A stretch of 64,000 nucleotides of DNA from the NCBI GenBank assembly GCA_963920575.1, contig OY986965.1, positions 14,956,290 through 15,020,289 of the forward strand, written 5' to 3'. Position 1 is the first letter of the stretch; every line of letters begins with the position of its first letter. Below are positions 11,112-29,321 of this stretch, piece by piece. The position numbers and the translations under genes were made by a program. The notes under the pieces were generated by a model that made no database searches, was not told the DNA's origin, and saw nothing but the letters and a program-made list of their open reading frames with translations. The DNA comes from Narthecium ossifragum (lineage: Eukaryota > Streptophyta > Magnoliopsida > Dioscoreales > Nartheciaceae).

Positions 11112-14100
11112 CGGTGGCATGGGATGCCTTCTGTCGCGAGGATGATCGATCTTCCTGGGAGGAAGAATCGATCTTTCTGGGAGGAAGGATCGATCTCCTT
11201 TGGCTCGACAGAAAGGGGGGGCTCTCTATTACTTGGAAGATCGATCTTTTCTTAGGAAAAGATAGATCCTTTGGTGGCAAAGAGGAGATTTTCATTGGCT
11301 TTGCCCGCGGGGCTTGGTATGTACGGTTTTCTTACCGCTTTATCTATTGTACATATCATTAAGCATGTTAGCCCCATATTAGGGGTAGTGGTGAACCAGG
11401 AGAGTGATGACTCCTAGGATGATTAGAATAAGTGGGCGAGTGGCCGTACTGCTTTCCATAGCCTTACATGCCGGCGTGCGCCGAGGGCCTTTACCTGTGT
11501 GGTTTGCCTTCTGTTGTTTACGGGGCTGCTTCCCGATGCAGGTTGCTGGTGAACTCACTGGCAGTTGGTGGTGTATCACTGCATCAGCTCCAGACCTTAA
11601 ATATGTATTCACCACCCCGGGGCGGCCGTGTGCCGAGCCCATACCTTGTTCATGTTATCATCACATGTTGCTGCATGCTTAAATATTTTACATGCGCATG
11701 TCCATCGCATGTCCATCGCATGCATTTCTTGTTGTGCATTAGTTGCATAAGGTTAGGGCGTGGGCGATATGTGGGTCGCCGTCCCGAGGCTTGGAAGCTC
11801 GGATTTAGCCCTAGGACCGGGGTCGGGTAGTTTGGGCCATGTTTGAATTGTGGTGTACAGTTGAATTCGATGATAGGCCTAGATGACTAGTACACATGTG
11901 GATTGTTGATTGTAGAGGTCGTGTCGATCTTTAGTCAAGTTCTGAGGTGTAGCCGGTGTCCAGCTATGACGACTCTTGAGTAGAGGAAGTGTCTACTCAG
12001 CGGTGTCATTTCCCGCCAGCAGTGCCGGTTTCCTGCTTGTGAGTCAACAGTGTCGGTTCCTGCTTACTGAGCGTGACCCATCATGTGACCAGTTCTTCTC
12101 GAAAATCATGATCGTGGACCTTAGAGACACGCGGTGGGGTTATGGGGCCCCCTAGTATACCTAAACTTTACTAGAGGGTGACACTGTTGCGTTTCCCTCT
12201 TTCTTCTGTGTGTCGTAATGTAGTTTCCATACTGAGCTTAGTTGCTCACTCCTACTCGGGCCGTGTTTTGCAGGTGCAGGCGTTAGCTCCTCTTCGGTGG
12301 CCCCTACCGGGCAGTTGGTCGGCGGTGCGGCGGCTCCAGGCGGAGTCTGAGAGGTGGTGATCCTTTACTGCTTTTGAACCCTTGGTTAGTTAGTCTCCTA
12401 CAGGAGTATATAAATGTTGTATTCGAACCTTCACCTCTCCGAGGATATGTATATTAAACTTGGGTTTTGTAATCTGTGGTCTGAGGTTCTGTAAATTATA
12501 GTCTTTAAATTGAGGGTGTTTGATGAATTGCTAGGAAAACCAATAGGTTAGAGGGAACTCTCGCCAAATTTTCCGCGTTTCATTAGATTTCGGTTCGTGT
12601 CGCCCGGCCCGGTTGGGCTTTCACGGGTCGGGGCACGACACTACCACCAGTTGAGGGTTCGTGATTGCGATATCCCAAAGACGACTTTCCGGACTCTGTA
12701 CGGCCTGTACGAGTTCGTGGTGATGCCGTTTGGGCTAATGAACACTCCTCTGCATTGTTCATGGATATGATGCAGAGGATCTTCCGGTCGTTCCTAGACC
12801 AGTTTGTGGTGGTGTTCGTCGATGACATTCTGATCTACTCTCGGTCATAGGAGGAGCACGGGCGACACTTGGCGACAGTGTTGCAGCTACTTCGGGAGCA
12901 TCGGCTATATGCCAAGGCTTCCAAGTGTGAGTTCTGGCTTACACATGTGGGATTCCTTGGACACGTGGTGTCGGCAGCAGGGATCTCAATTGACCCGCCC
13001 AATGTCGAGGCAGTGGTACAGTGGCAGAGACCGAGGACAGTGTTCGAGGTCCGCAGTTTTCTAGGCCTGGCGGGATACTACAGACGGTTCATGCGGGGGA
13101 CTTATCCAGAGTTGCTGGACTGATGACCAGACTGACACAAAAAGGCTGTCCCGTTCATATGGGATGATGCTTGTGAGCGAGCCTTTGTGGAGCTGAGAAC
13201 GAGGTTGACCAGTCCGCCGTGTTGATCGTCCCCGAGCGAGGCGTTGGTTACAGTGTCTACTGTGACGCCAGCGGTGAGGGTTTGGGATGTGTCCTCATGC
13301 AGGAGGGGCACGTGGTTTCCTATGGTTCTCGTCAGCTGAAGAACCATGAGAGGAACTACCCAACCTATAACTTGGAGCTAGCAGCAGTGGTCTTCGCCCT
13401 GAAGACATGGCAGCATTACCTTTATGGCGAGAAGTTCTCTGTCTTCTCGGACCATAAGAGTTTGATGCACGTTTTCACCCAACGTGACCTCAACTTGAGG
13501 CACAGTTTTTCTGTTTATGAGCCCTACCTTTATCGAATCTCGGGATGAGATTTTCTTTAAGGGTATTAGGCTGTGAGGACCTGTCTGTCTACTCCTGGGT
13601 CGACCGCCTTGGTCGGGGCCGTGGCTCGTTGTAGATCGCAAGGGCAATTTGGTAAATTGCGCCTTGTCGGTTTGTTTCACACCCGCGTGTGCACACACTG
13701 ACCGTGTTTGTGTTACTGTTTGATTAGAACGGTTAGGTGGACCCGGGATCGGAAGATCCGAGCTTGGGCTTGTGTTTTAGCCCAGGTTTGAGTTTCTGGG
13801 CGAAGGAGATCGATCTTCCTTGCTAAGGAGATCGATCTTCCTGTGCTGGAAAGTTGTGGCGGTGGAATTCTGAGAGGATGGCCACCGTTGGCCGTCGCTC
13901 TCCACTGTCAGAGGAAGAGAATACTTTTTCTTCTCTCCTCTCCCTTATCCTCTTCTTCTTCCCCTTCCCTGACTTTTCCTTCTCCTTCTTCCTATTCTCC
14001 TTCTCCTTCCTTCTCCTTCTTCCTTCTACTTCCCGCGGACCTATTTTCCCTGTTTTCGGCAGCCATCTTCTTCCCCTCCTTTCTCCCTCCTCCGGCCATC

Positions 14101-15814
14101 ATTTAGGGTGCTTGGAGGCTCGTTGGATTCGTGGCAGCGAGAGGAAGATCCCTGGTTTGGTTTGAATCCAGTTTGGTGCTCGTACATCGGGGATTCAGCC
14201 GAGGTTTACGTTTCCGGTAGGTTTCTACCTACATGAGTTGTTTTTGGGTTTTCTCTTAATCTAGCCGGTAGATCTAGGTGTTCTTGATGTTGTTGTGTTC
14301 CTCTTGTTTATTTTAATTTCTTTTGTAAATTTCATAAAATTTGATTGAGATTTTAGTAGGTTTTTAGCATGTTTAAACTCGAATTTTTTGGTTTCTCTGT
14401 TCTTGAAGAACAGCCGGTTTACGGTGTATTTTCCGGTCTGTACGTGCATGATCTAGATTTTGGATGAACATAGCCATTGTCGATTTTTGAGTCTACTCTC
14501 AGACCCGACTGGTTTCATAATTTTTTGATTTTCCTATGAATTGTTATGAATTTCCTACGGATGGGTTGTGTTGCCACAATTAGAGGTAATTAGTGAGATT
14601 AACGGTTTTGATTAGTGTTTTCCCGGTAATCGAGCCATCGGATGTTTCCCAGTTTTGGACGTGTTGATCCCAACATGTTTATCTGCGGTTTTCTAAGTTG
14701 GATCTCGAATCCGACTTCGTTTGCTTAGCCTCTAATTAGAGGACATTGATGATTTAAATAATATTATATGTTCAAAACATATAATATTATATTATGTGTT
14801 CATCTGTGTTTTTGGGGTTGCTTCCCGTTGCAGGAGTCCGCGGTTGACGGTCGCGGTATCGTCGTAATGCCGGGATCCACTACGGATTGGCTGGCAGTGG
14901 TCGGTAGTATCGCTGCAGCGATCCAGTTTGACTTGTATGTTATTTTATCATACTGTTGCATGCTTACTTCTTACATGCACATGATCATAGCATGCATTCT
15001 GTTTGTGCATTAGATGCATAAGGATAGGGCGTGGGCGATAGGTGGATCGCCGATCCGAGGCTTTCGGGTAGCTTGGATTTAACTCTAGGACCGTGGCGGG
15101 TAGCAAGATCCAGATTGGATTGCAATATTCAGTCGATATCGATGATAGGCTTAGATGACTTGAATACATATTGATCGATGATTTAGAGGTCGTGTCGCCC
15201 TCGAGTCGGGTTCTGAGGTCTAGCCGGTTTCCTGCTTGTGAGTCAGCAGTGTTGGTTTCCTGCTTACTGAGCGTGACCCATCATGTGACAAGTTCTTATG
15301 GAAGATCATGATCGTGGACCTCAGCGACACGCGGTGGGGTTATGGGACCCATGTGTACACACCCAGACCTTACTTGGGGACGACACTGTTGAGTTTCCTC
15401 ATTTCTGTGTGTCGTAGTGTAGAACCCTACTGAGCTTAGTGCTCACTCCTACCCGGGCTGCGTTTTGTAGGTGCAGGCATCAGCTCTTCTTCAGTGGCCC
15501 CTACCGGGCAGGTGTTTGGTGGCGCGATGGTATCTGGCGGTTCTTGAGGAGCAGTGATCATCTGTTTACCCTTTTTTGTTAGTTAGCCTCCTATGGGAGT
15601 GTGATGTATAATAATGTAAACCCTTTTCAGAATTTGAGTATATCTTATATTATATCTTTTGAGGTTGCTGATTATTGTTAAATAAGGGTGCTTATGAACT
15701 GTTTAGGGAGACCTATAGATTAGAGGGAACCCCTCGCCAAAATTATTTCGCATTAGTTAGGTTCCAGTTCACGTCGCCAGACCCGGTGGGGCCTTCGCGG
15801 GTCGGGGCGTGACA
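11112..15814 (+). mobile_element. Internally deleted Tekay-type gypsy element
   Basis: It consists of a 5'-truncated 5' LTR (11112-12640), a remnant of pol (12641-13571) and a complete 3' LTR (13572-15814, TGTGAGGACC...GGGCGTGACA, 2243 bp). The 5' LTR lacks roughly its first 750 bases compared with the LTR at 48542. It joins reverse transcriptase sequence directly at 12641, with no primer site, gag or protease. A second deletion at about 13503 removes the integrase and joins RNase H to the pre-LTR region. GATCGATC motifs occur at 11145-11270 and 13808-13845. The sequence after 15814 gives no checkable target duplication because the left end is lost. Confidence 0.85.
12641..13510 (+). pseudogene. 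pol remnant (reverse transcriptase and RNase H)
   Basis: The frame opens at [13 protein letters not shown], continues through [12 protein letters not shown], has a frameshift near 12740-12760, and then shows the catalytic FVDDILIYS (FVDD codons 12815-12826), [12 protein letters not shown] and [11 protein letters not shown]. The RNase H part has [13 protein letters not shown] near 13255 and [10 protein letters not shown] near 13435. An in-frame TAG follows the DDILIYSRS segment, and a second frame change occurs near 13095-13210. The end at about 13503 is a deletion junction. It is not functional. Confidence 0.85.
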
Positions 15815-16327
15815 CTGGACGCCACCTCCGCCTCAGATCTGAGTAATATCAACTCTCTCTCCCTTGAGATCGACCTCGAAACCAAGGTTGGTGTCAAGAT
15901 CGGGAGCTTAAAGAACAAGAAGATCGGGATCTTAAAGACCAAGAAGATCGGGATCAGGGTCTCATGCGCTGGGATCAGCGTCGCCGTCCCCAAAGGCAAG
16001 GCTGTCGCCTCTCCTGATGCCAGTTACAGAGCGCCGTCTCCCTGCTCTCCCCCTTTTCAGACGATACCTTCCTTGGAGGGTGTGGTTCCCCCACCTCTGA
16101 TCGCAGTGCTTGGTGCCCCTGTGCATGATGCTCACCCGCCGCAACCCACGCCCTCATGTGGATCGTTATCCAACTCTGTCACCTCCTCTGGTGGTCCTTC
16201 GGGTTTTGTTTCGAGCAGTGGTGTTGGAACGGACCAGTTTTTCGACGAGGAGGTAAGCCGGCGATGGATCTACAGCCATGCCCTGCTATATAACACTGGT
16301 CACAGTTTTCCGTTAGAGTTTTAACGT
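15815..16327 (+). other. Unassigned open stretch, possible gene or element fragment
   Basis: An open frame runs from the LTR end to a TAA at 16322-16324. Near 15890-15960 it contains a short imperfect tandem repeat of about 27 bases with the theme AAGAAGATCGGGATC, which encodes KKIGILKTKKIGI-like residues. The rest is Pro/Ser-rich with no domain I recognise. Its start is undefined because the Tekay element cuts it at 15814. It may be an exon piece, a LINE ORF1 fragment or chance. Confidence 0.2.
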
Positions 16328-16813
16328 CATTTGAGATTCCGATCAAATTGTTCCGACATTGATACTTGAGGTATCAATTTTGTAAATAGAAGAGATCAAA
16401 TACTAAATTGGTAAGTCATATATTAAGTGGTAAGTTAGGTATTTTCAACTGGCAGGTCATATATTTTTGGGAGAATTACCAATAAGTCTTTTATAAGATA
16501 CCAACTTATCATTAGGTCTTTAAACTTTTATTGGACTAAAATACCCTTATTATATTTATATGTATCCATACCCTTAACCTCGGTACCCATACTTATTAGC
16601 CAACTCTACCGGAAGAAGATACGAGCTTGTTTTATTCATATGCTTCGGCACTGTTACAAACTTTGTCGCGTTAGTAATCCTAAGCTGTTATTCGCCGAGA
16701 AGAAGAGAGCAACAGTTAATTCTCAATGGTTTAGCGCAAGTCGACAAACTTTATCAATAGCATTAATATTCACATCAGTCACAAATGGACAACATCCAAA
16801 AATAAGTCACTTA
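16328..16813. other. AT-rich intergenic DNA, nothing recognised
   Basis: No coding potential, RNA gene or repeat structure was seen here apart from being the left flank and TTA target of the TIR element starting at 16814. Confidence 0.5.
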
Positions 16814-18021
16814 GCCCCTGTTTGGTTGGGGGTTAAGGGGATTAGGGTTAATGGGGTTAGGGGTAAAAAAATGGGGATGAGAAATGGGGGTAGACTTAAC
16901 CCATTTTGGCGTTTGGCTTAGAAACATGGGTAAGTTAGTGGGTTAAGCTTGGGATAAGGGTAAAAATTATAAAATGTATAAAATATATAATATTATAATA
17001 ATAGGTAACCTAGTGGGTTAAGATTATAATATTAAAATGAATTATTAAGTTAATTAAAATATTTGTACTTAAAGTGTATAAAAATATATAATATTATAAA
17101 ATATATAATATTGCATCAATGCATCCCCATACGGGCCCACTTATATTAATATAATAATAATATTTTAATATTTATTATTAAAATAATATAAAATAATGTT
17201 GGTACACATTAGTGCATCCCATGCATACCCACTTATATTAATATAATAATAATATTTTCATATTTATTATTAAAATAATATAAAATAATGTTGGTACACA
17301 TTAGTGCATCCCATGCATACCCACTTATATTAATATAATAATAATATTTTAATATTTTAATATTAATTATTAAATTATATAAAATAATGGTTGTACACAT
17401 CAATGCATCCCCATACGGGGCCACTTATATTAATATAATAATAATATTTTAATATTATTATTATAATAATATAAAATAAAATAATTTTTGCATGATGCAT
17501 CCCAATCATGATATGACATGTGGCATGGAGACCCACTTATATTAATATTTTATTATAATAACATATGAATAATATTATTTAATACAGTACACATATAAAA
17601 AAAATATTATGGCTGCGCAAAAGTTTTTATACGCTCATAAAAACACGTACAAAATTGTTTATGGACTAACAAAAATATTTGCACGTAGAAAGATAAACAT
17701 GCACAAAAATATTAAATAATACCAATAACATATTATTATAATAAAATATTAATATATGTGGGTGCCACATGCCACATGTTATACCATGATTGGTTCACAT
17801 CATGTAAAAAATATAATATTTTATCATTATTTATATATTAGTATTTTCAAAATAATATTAGAATATATGTGATGGATGTAAATGAGAGAGAAAAGCTTAA
17901 CCCCATTTTTAGGTTTAACCCCTCTTAACCCCATTTTCAAAGAGAATAGCGTTTGGGGGTAAGAATGGGGTTAAGGGGGTTCCCTTAACCCCATTTACTA
18001 ACCCTATAGCCAAACAGAGGC
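16814..18021. mobile_element. Tourist-like (PIF/Harbinger-type) non-autonomous TIR element
   Basis: The termini GCCCCTGTTTGG and CCAAACAGAGGC are inverted repeats of the classic Tourist type. The element is flanked by the 3-bp duplication TTA (16811-16813 and 18022-18024). Subterminal regions also pair: GGGGTTA-rich at 16825-16870 against TAACCCC-rich at 17900-18000. The AT-rich interior has no transposase and includes a 92-bp tandem repeat (17110-17500). At 1.2 kb it is long for a MITE. Confidence 0.85.
17110..17500. repeat. 92-bp tandem repeat inside the TIR element
   Basis: The segment CCACTTATATTAATATAATA recurs starting near 17137, 17229, 17321 and 17421, so spacings are 92, 92 and 100 bases. 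Each unit ends with a GCATCCC(C)ATGC/ACGG-type block. The middle two units are nearly identical, which suggests recent local amplification. Confidence 0.85.
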
Positions 18022-18024
18022 TTA

Positions 18025-18436
18025 CCCCTCAAAAGTATGTGTCCTTTCCATAGACATCTAAAACCTCTATATAAAGTAAGTGCACAAAAAGTTCAATGAG
18101 GCTGTTTCTTCAACGTTGTGTCAACAAGCAATATCATACAGTATTGTACAAACGACAACATGACTTCGGTTTCTTTCTAGCTACACTCCTCGGTTATAAT
18201 GGAGATTCCAACAATGGCAACCAAGGCATCTCAATGATGTTATCCTCATCTCATCCTCAAGTCAAAGCAAAATTGGGCCATTGCTTTCATGGCCATGTTG
18301 GATTAAGCTGCTCTAAGTGGATCTAAGTGCGTAGTCAATTTATAGAAAGACCCCACCTGATCCTTAAGCAAGGCACAGCTTGCCAGATGGATGTCTTGAT
18401 GAGCTTAAGCAGTTAGCCTAATTAAGCCCAGCACTG
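18025..18436. other. Intergenic DNA with a TATA-like box, no recognised gene
   Basis: CTATATAAAG lies near 18067, and an ATG at 18096 opens a 76-codon frame ending at 18326. The predicted peptide resembles nothing I know and there is no splice evidence. I report the region without calling a gene. Confidence 0.3.
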
Positions 18437-20040
18437 ATTACCAATGGAAAGTAACTACCAACTGGAAAGTAATTACCAATGGAAAGTAAGTACCAACTGA
18501 AAAGTAACTACCAACTGGAAAGTAATTACCAATAGAAAGTAAGTACCAACTGGAAAGTAACTACCAATGGAAAGTAACTATCAACTGGAAAGTAACTACC
18601 AATGGAAAGTAAGTACAAACTGAGAAGTAACTACCAACTGGAAAGTAACTACCAATTGAAAAGTAACTACCAACGAAAAGTAAGTACCAACTGGAAAGTA
18701 ACTACCAGTTGGTACTTACTTTCCAAAATTCTGGTAGTTACTTTCCACAATGTTGATGGTAGTTACTTTCCACAATGCTAGTGGAAGTTACTTTCCACAA
18801 TGTTGATGGTAGTTACTTTCTACAATGCTAGTGGAAGTTACTTTCTACAATGCTGGTGGATGTTACTTTCCACAATGCTGGTGGGAGTTACTTTCCACAA
18901 TGCTGGTGGGAGTTACTTTCCACAATGCTGATAGAAGTTACTTTCCACAATGCTCGTGGTAGTTACTTTCCACAATGCTCGTGGTAGTTACTTTCCACAA
19001 TGCTCGTGGTAGTTACTTTCCACAATTTTGGTAGTTACTTTCTACAATACTTGTGGTAATTGCTTTCCATAATACTAGTAGTTATTTTCCACAATTTTAT
19101 GGTAGTTACTTTTCATAATTTTTAGTGGTAGTTACATTTCATATGTTTGGTGGTAGGTACTTTCCACAATTGTGGTAGTTAGATTTCACATTATGGTAGT
19201 TACTTTTAAAAAACAAATATGTCAAAAATAGTTACTTTTCAACAATTTTGGTGGTAATTACTTTACACAATTTTTTTGGTAGTTACTTTTCACAATTGTG
19301 GTAGTTACTTTTCATACTTTCCGTGACAGTTACTTTTCATAAAGAATGTCAAAAATAGTTACTTTTTCACAATTGTGGTAGTTACTTTTCCACAATTATC
19401 GTAGTTACTTTCCACAATTTTTTGTGGTAGTTACTTTCCACATTTTTTTGTGATAGTTACTTTTCACATTTTTTATTGTAGTTATTTTCCACAATTTTTT
19501 GTGGTAGTTACTTTCCATAAAAAAATATGTCAAAAATAGTTACTTTTCAACAATTCTGGTAGTTACTTTCCACAATTTTTTGTGGTAGTTATTTTTCACG
19601 ATTGTGGTAGTTACTTTACACAATTTTTTGTGCTAGTTACTTTTTCACAATTATGGTAGTTACTTTTCACAAAGAATATGTCAAAAATAGTTACTTTTCC
19701 ACAATGCTGGTGGTGGTAGTTACTTTCCACAATGCTGGTGGTACTTACTTTTCACAATGCTGGTGGTAGTTACTTTCCACAATTCTGTTGGTTAACTACT
19801 TTCCACAATACTGGTAGTTACTTTCCACAATTTTAGTAGTTACTTTCCACAATGCTGGTTGTAGTTACTTTTCACAATATTTGTGGGTAGTTACTTTCCA
19901 TAATACTGGTAATAAGTTGCTTTCCATAATTTTGGTAGTTACTTTCCACAATACTGGTAGTAGTTACTCTCTACAATGTTTGTGGTAGTTACTTTCCATA
20001 ATTTTGGTAGCTATTTTTCACAATTTTGGTAGTTACTCTT
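18437..20040. repeat. Minisatellite with an orientation switch near 18709
   Basis: From 18437 to about 18708 the theme is GGAAAGTAACTACCAA with 17-18 base spacing. From about 18709 to 20040 it is the reverse complement, GTAGTTACTTTCCACAATG, with about 25-base spacing and variable spacers (GCTGGTGG, GCTCGTG, TTTTG). The core AGTTACTTTCCA is shared by both halves. Short stretches with the theme TATGTCAAAAATAGTTAC interrupt the array near 19220, 19520 and 19680. The array ends close to a 200-N gap, so it may be collapsed in the assembly. Confidence 0.92.
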
Positions 20041-20162
20041 GTATTATTTTCCCATATTTTTCTACATTTTTCCTATTTTCCTTGCTTTTTCTCTCTCCCG
20101 TCACCTCTTCCCACGGCCTTCCCCCTCTTCCCACGGCCTTCCCCCCGATCTCCTCCTTCCCC

Positions 20163-20362
20163 NNNNNNNNNNNNNNNNNNNNNNNNNNNNNNNNNNNNNN
20201 NNNNNNNNNNNNNNNNNNNNNNNNNNNNNNNNNNNNNNNNNNNNNNNNNNNNNNNNNNNNNNNNNNNNNNNNNNNNNNNNNNNNNNNNNNNNNNNNNNNN
20301 NNNNNNNNNNNNNNNNNNNNNNNNNNNNNNNNNNNNNNNNNNNNNNNNNNNNNNNNNNNNNN
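20163..20362. other. Assembly gap of 200 Ns
   Basis: Exactly 200 Ns, a conventional placeholder length, so the true size is unknown. It lies between a CT-rich stretch (20080-20162) and a coding-like fragment. Confidence 0.98.
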
Positions 20363-20595
20363 GGCATCCTCATCATGATCATCGGGCCCGGTACCGCCGG
20401 GGTCGTGATGGTGATCGTGTTCGGGCTGGCGTACGCGGCGGGGTCATGTACATCACCGAGGTCTGGCACCTGGCCAGCATGGTCTCGGTGGTGGAGGAGA
20501 TCCGGGAGCTCGACGCCATGAGGAAGAGCCGGATGTTGATCAACGAGAAGCTCGCCGTCACGTCCTCATCTTCCTCAAGCTCAACATCTCCTTGA
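20363..20595 (+). pseudogene. C-terminal fragment of a probable membrane protein gene
   Basis: Just after the gap, one frame encodes a hydrophobic helix (IMIIGPGTAGVVMVIVFGLA). A neighbouring frame encodes MYITEVWHLASMVSVVEEI, a charged stretch and a Ser-rich tail ending with TGA at 20593-20595. The VWHLAS-VSV-E pattern recalls uncharacterised plant multi-pass membrane proteins (At1g31130-like). That is from memory and not checked. The two parts are one base out of register near 20436-20440, so either a 1-bp indel has killed the gene or the assembly is wrong beside the gap. GC content is much higher than in the flanks, as in monocot coding exons. Confidence 0.45.
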
Positions 20596-20666
20596 TCTCT
20601 TTTTCTTTAATAATTAAGAAATTATTAAGTTAGCACAAAAGTGGGGGTAATCTCACCAAGGGATAT

Positions 20667-20845
20667 AAGGGGTGATTCTAACCAATGAAACAACTGAATC
20701 AACTGATGCAATACATACCAACCAAATAGAAAATGAGCTAATACTGCATCAGTTGATACAAACAACCAAACAAACATGTGATGCTAATACTGCATCAACT
20801 GATGCACTGCATCAACTGATGCAAGCAACGAAACGCCCCCTTAAA
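20667..20845. mobile_element. Small MITE with internal TGCATCA repeats
   Basis: The ends are roughly inverted: AAGGGGTGATTC at the left against GAAACGCCCCCTT at the right. The interior repeats CTGCATCAACTGATGCA-type palindromes and CAACCAAA motifs and has no coding capacity. TA or TAA flanks both sides, but the exact boundaries and the superfamily are not firm. Confidence 0.5.
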
Positions 20846-21217
20846 GAGCGGTGCGGATAGCCGCACCCATATGAATTTTAGACTAAATAAAACTAGCCGT
20901 TCTCATTAGTCTTAAATCTACTAGCATATTAATCGCATCGAGTGCTCTCTTCTCCTTTCCATGTCCAGAGCGAGCGAGTCCGGCCGCAGCACTGTCACGC
21001 TAAAGCGCCCGCGCGCCGCGTGCTCCGTTCGTCTCTCCCTTTATCCCGCTCTTCAATTCTTTATTCCCAATTCTCTGTTTGCGCGACGCCGTTGAAGAGC
21101 GATCATCGAGCGCCGACTGACGGACTGAGGCCCTCTTTCTCCGATGAGAACCTAGACAAGAGATGCTCAAGTCCGGCCGCCGTCTCAATCTCCGCAGCCG
21201 TTGCGAGCATCGGGAGG
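20846..21217 (+). promoter_or_regulatory. Upstream region and 5' leader of the CDKD gene
   Basis: It lies between the MITE and the CDKD start codon. The frame of exon 1 is open upstream to an ATG at 20942, but the extra residues look unlike any kinase and CDKD proteins start close to the kinase domain, so I treat 20942-21217 as leader. There is no clear TATA box. The CT-rich, GC-rich character near 21030-21150 fits a plant leader. Confidence 0.45.
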
Positions 21218-28665
<7,448 letters not shown>

Positions 28666-29321
28666 GACATCCTGATTGCTTCCTAAGGTGTCGAGCAACC
28701 TAATATATAAAAGCAGACCTGATAAAATTTCAGGTTTAGAATCATTTTACACTTTATTTGCATTCAAAAACGGATTAGACTCAAGTTACATTTGTTTCTG
28801 CCTGTATGAGTAGAATTACCTATTGTCCCACATGAAAAGGTGTTTCCTCGGCATATTTGTACACTGCGAGCAATGTTGTTGAAACTCAACATCGAAGTAT
28901 TAACCTTCAATTTTGTGTTGAGATTCGAACTTCAATCTGGATTATATTTTTCCCCCTCCAATAACCATGTCTTTAGCAGGAAAGCAGTGCTTGTTATCTG
29001 CATGGCAACCGTACCGAGTACCGACATGTGTGTCGGCACAAAAATCCGGTACCAATGCATGTATTATCTCGGTTCTAGTTCGTTTAAAAAATTAGAACTA
29101 AGCTGTATATCAAGGTAAACCAATGTAAAGGTTGGTCTAAAAGAATCCGAGGGACGAAAGGACAGTGAAACGTGCATGAAGAGGCAAAGCAGCAACCAAA
29201 CTATTACACACAAAGTATTGAAGATCACAGCGATTTGCAAATCTCTCTGTTCCTGGTTTGGTCCTCTAGCTTCATCCTTGAAATAGGAAAGCATACAATC
29301 CGTTATTTTTCTCTGAGCAGA
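28666..29321 (+). other. CDKD 3' flank and intergenic DNA
   Basis: It contains the presumed 3' UTR of the kinase gene and the left flank or 5' leader of the LINE starting near 29322. I see no further gene. Any LINE target duplication cannot be read because the LINE's 3' end is cut by an LTR. Confidence 0.4.

Noticed and set aside
15809..16324. Novel host gene of 171 codons
   Set aside because: It starts inside the LTR terminus, lacks a recognised domain or splice signals, and is kept only as an unassigned open stretch.
18437..20040. CRISPR-like array
   Set aside because: The repeats are degenerate, with variable short spacers, both orientations and no cas genes, in plant nuclear DNA. It is a minisatellite.
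20942..21217. N-terminal extension or transit peptide of the CDKD protein
   Set aside because: The frame is open but the residues look like translated GC-rich leader. CDKD kinases start near the kinase domain, and ATG 21218 gives the expected length.
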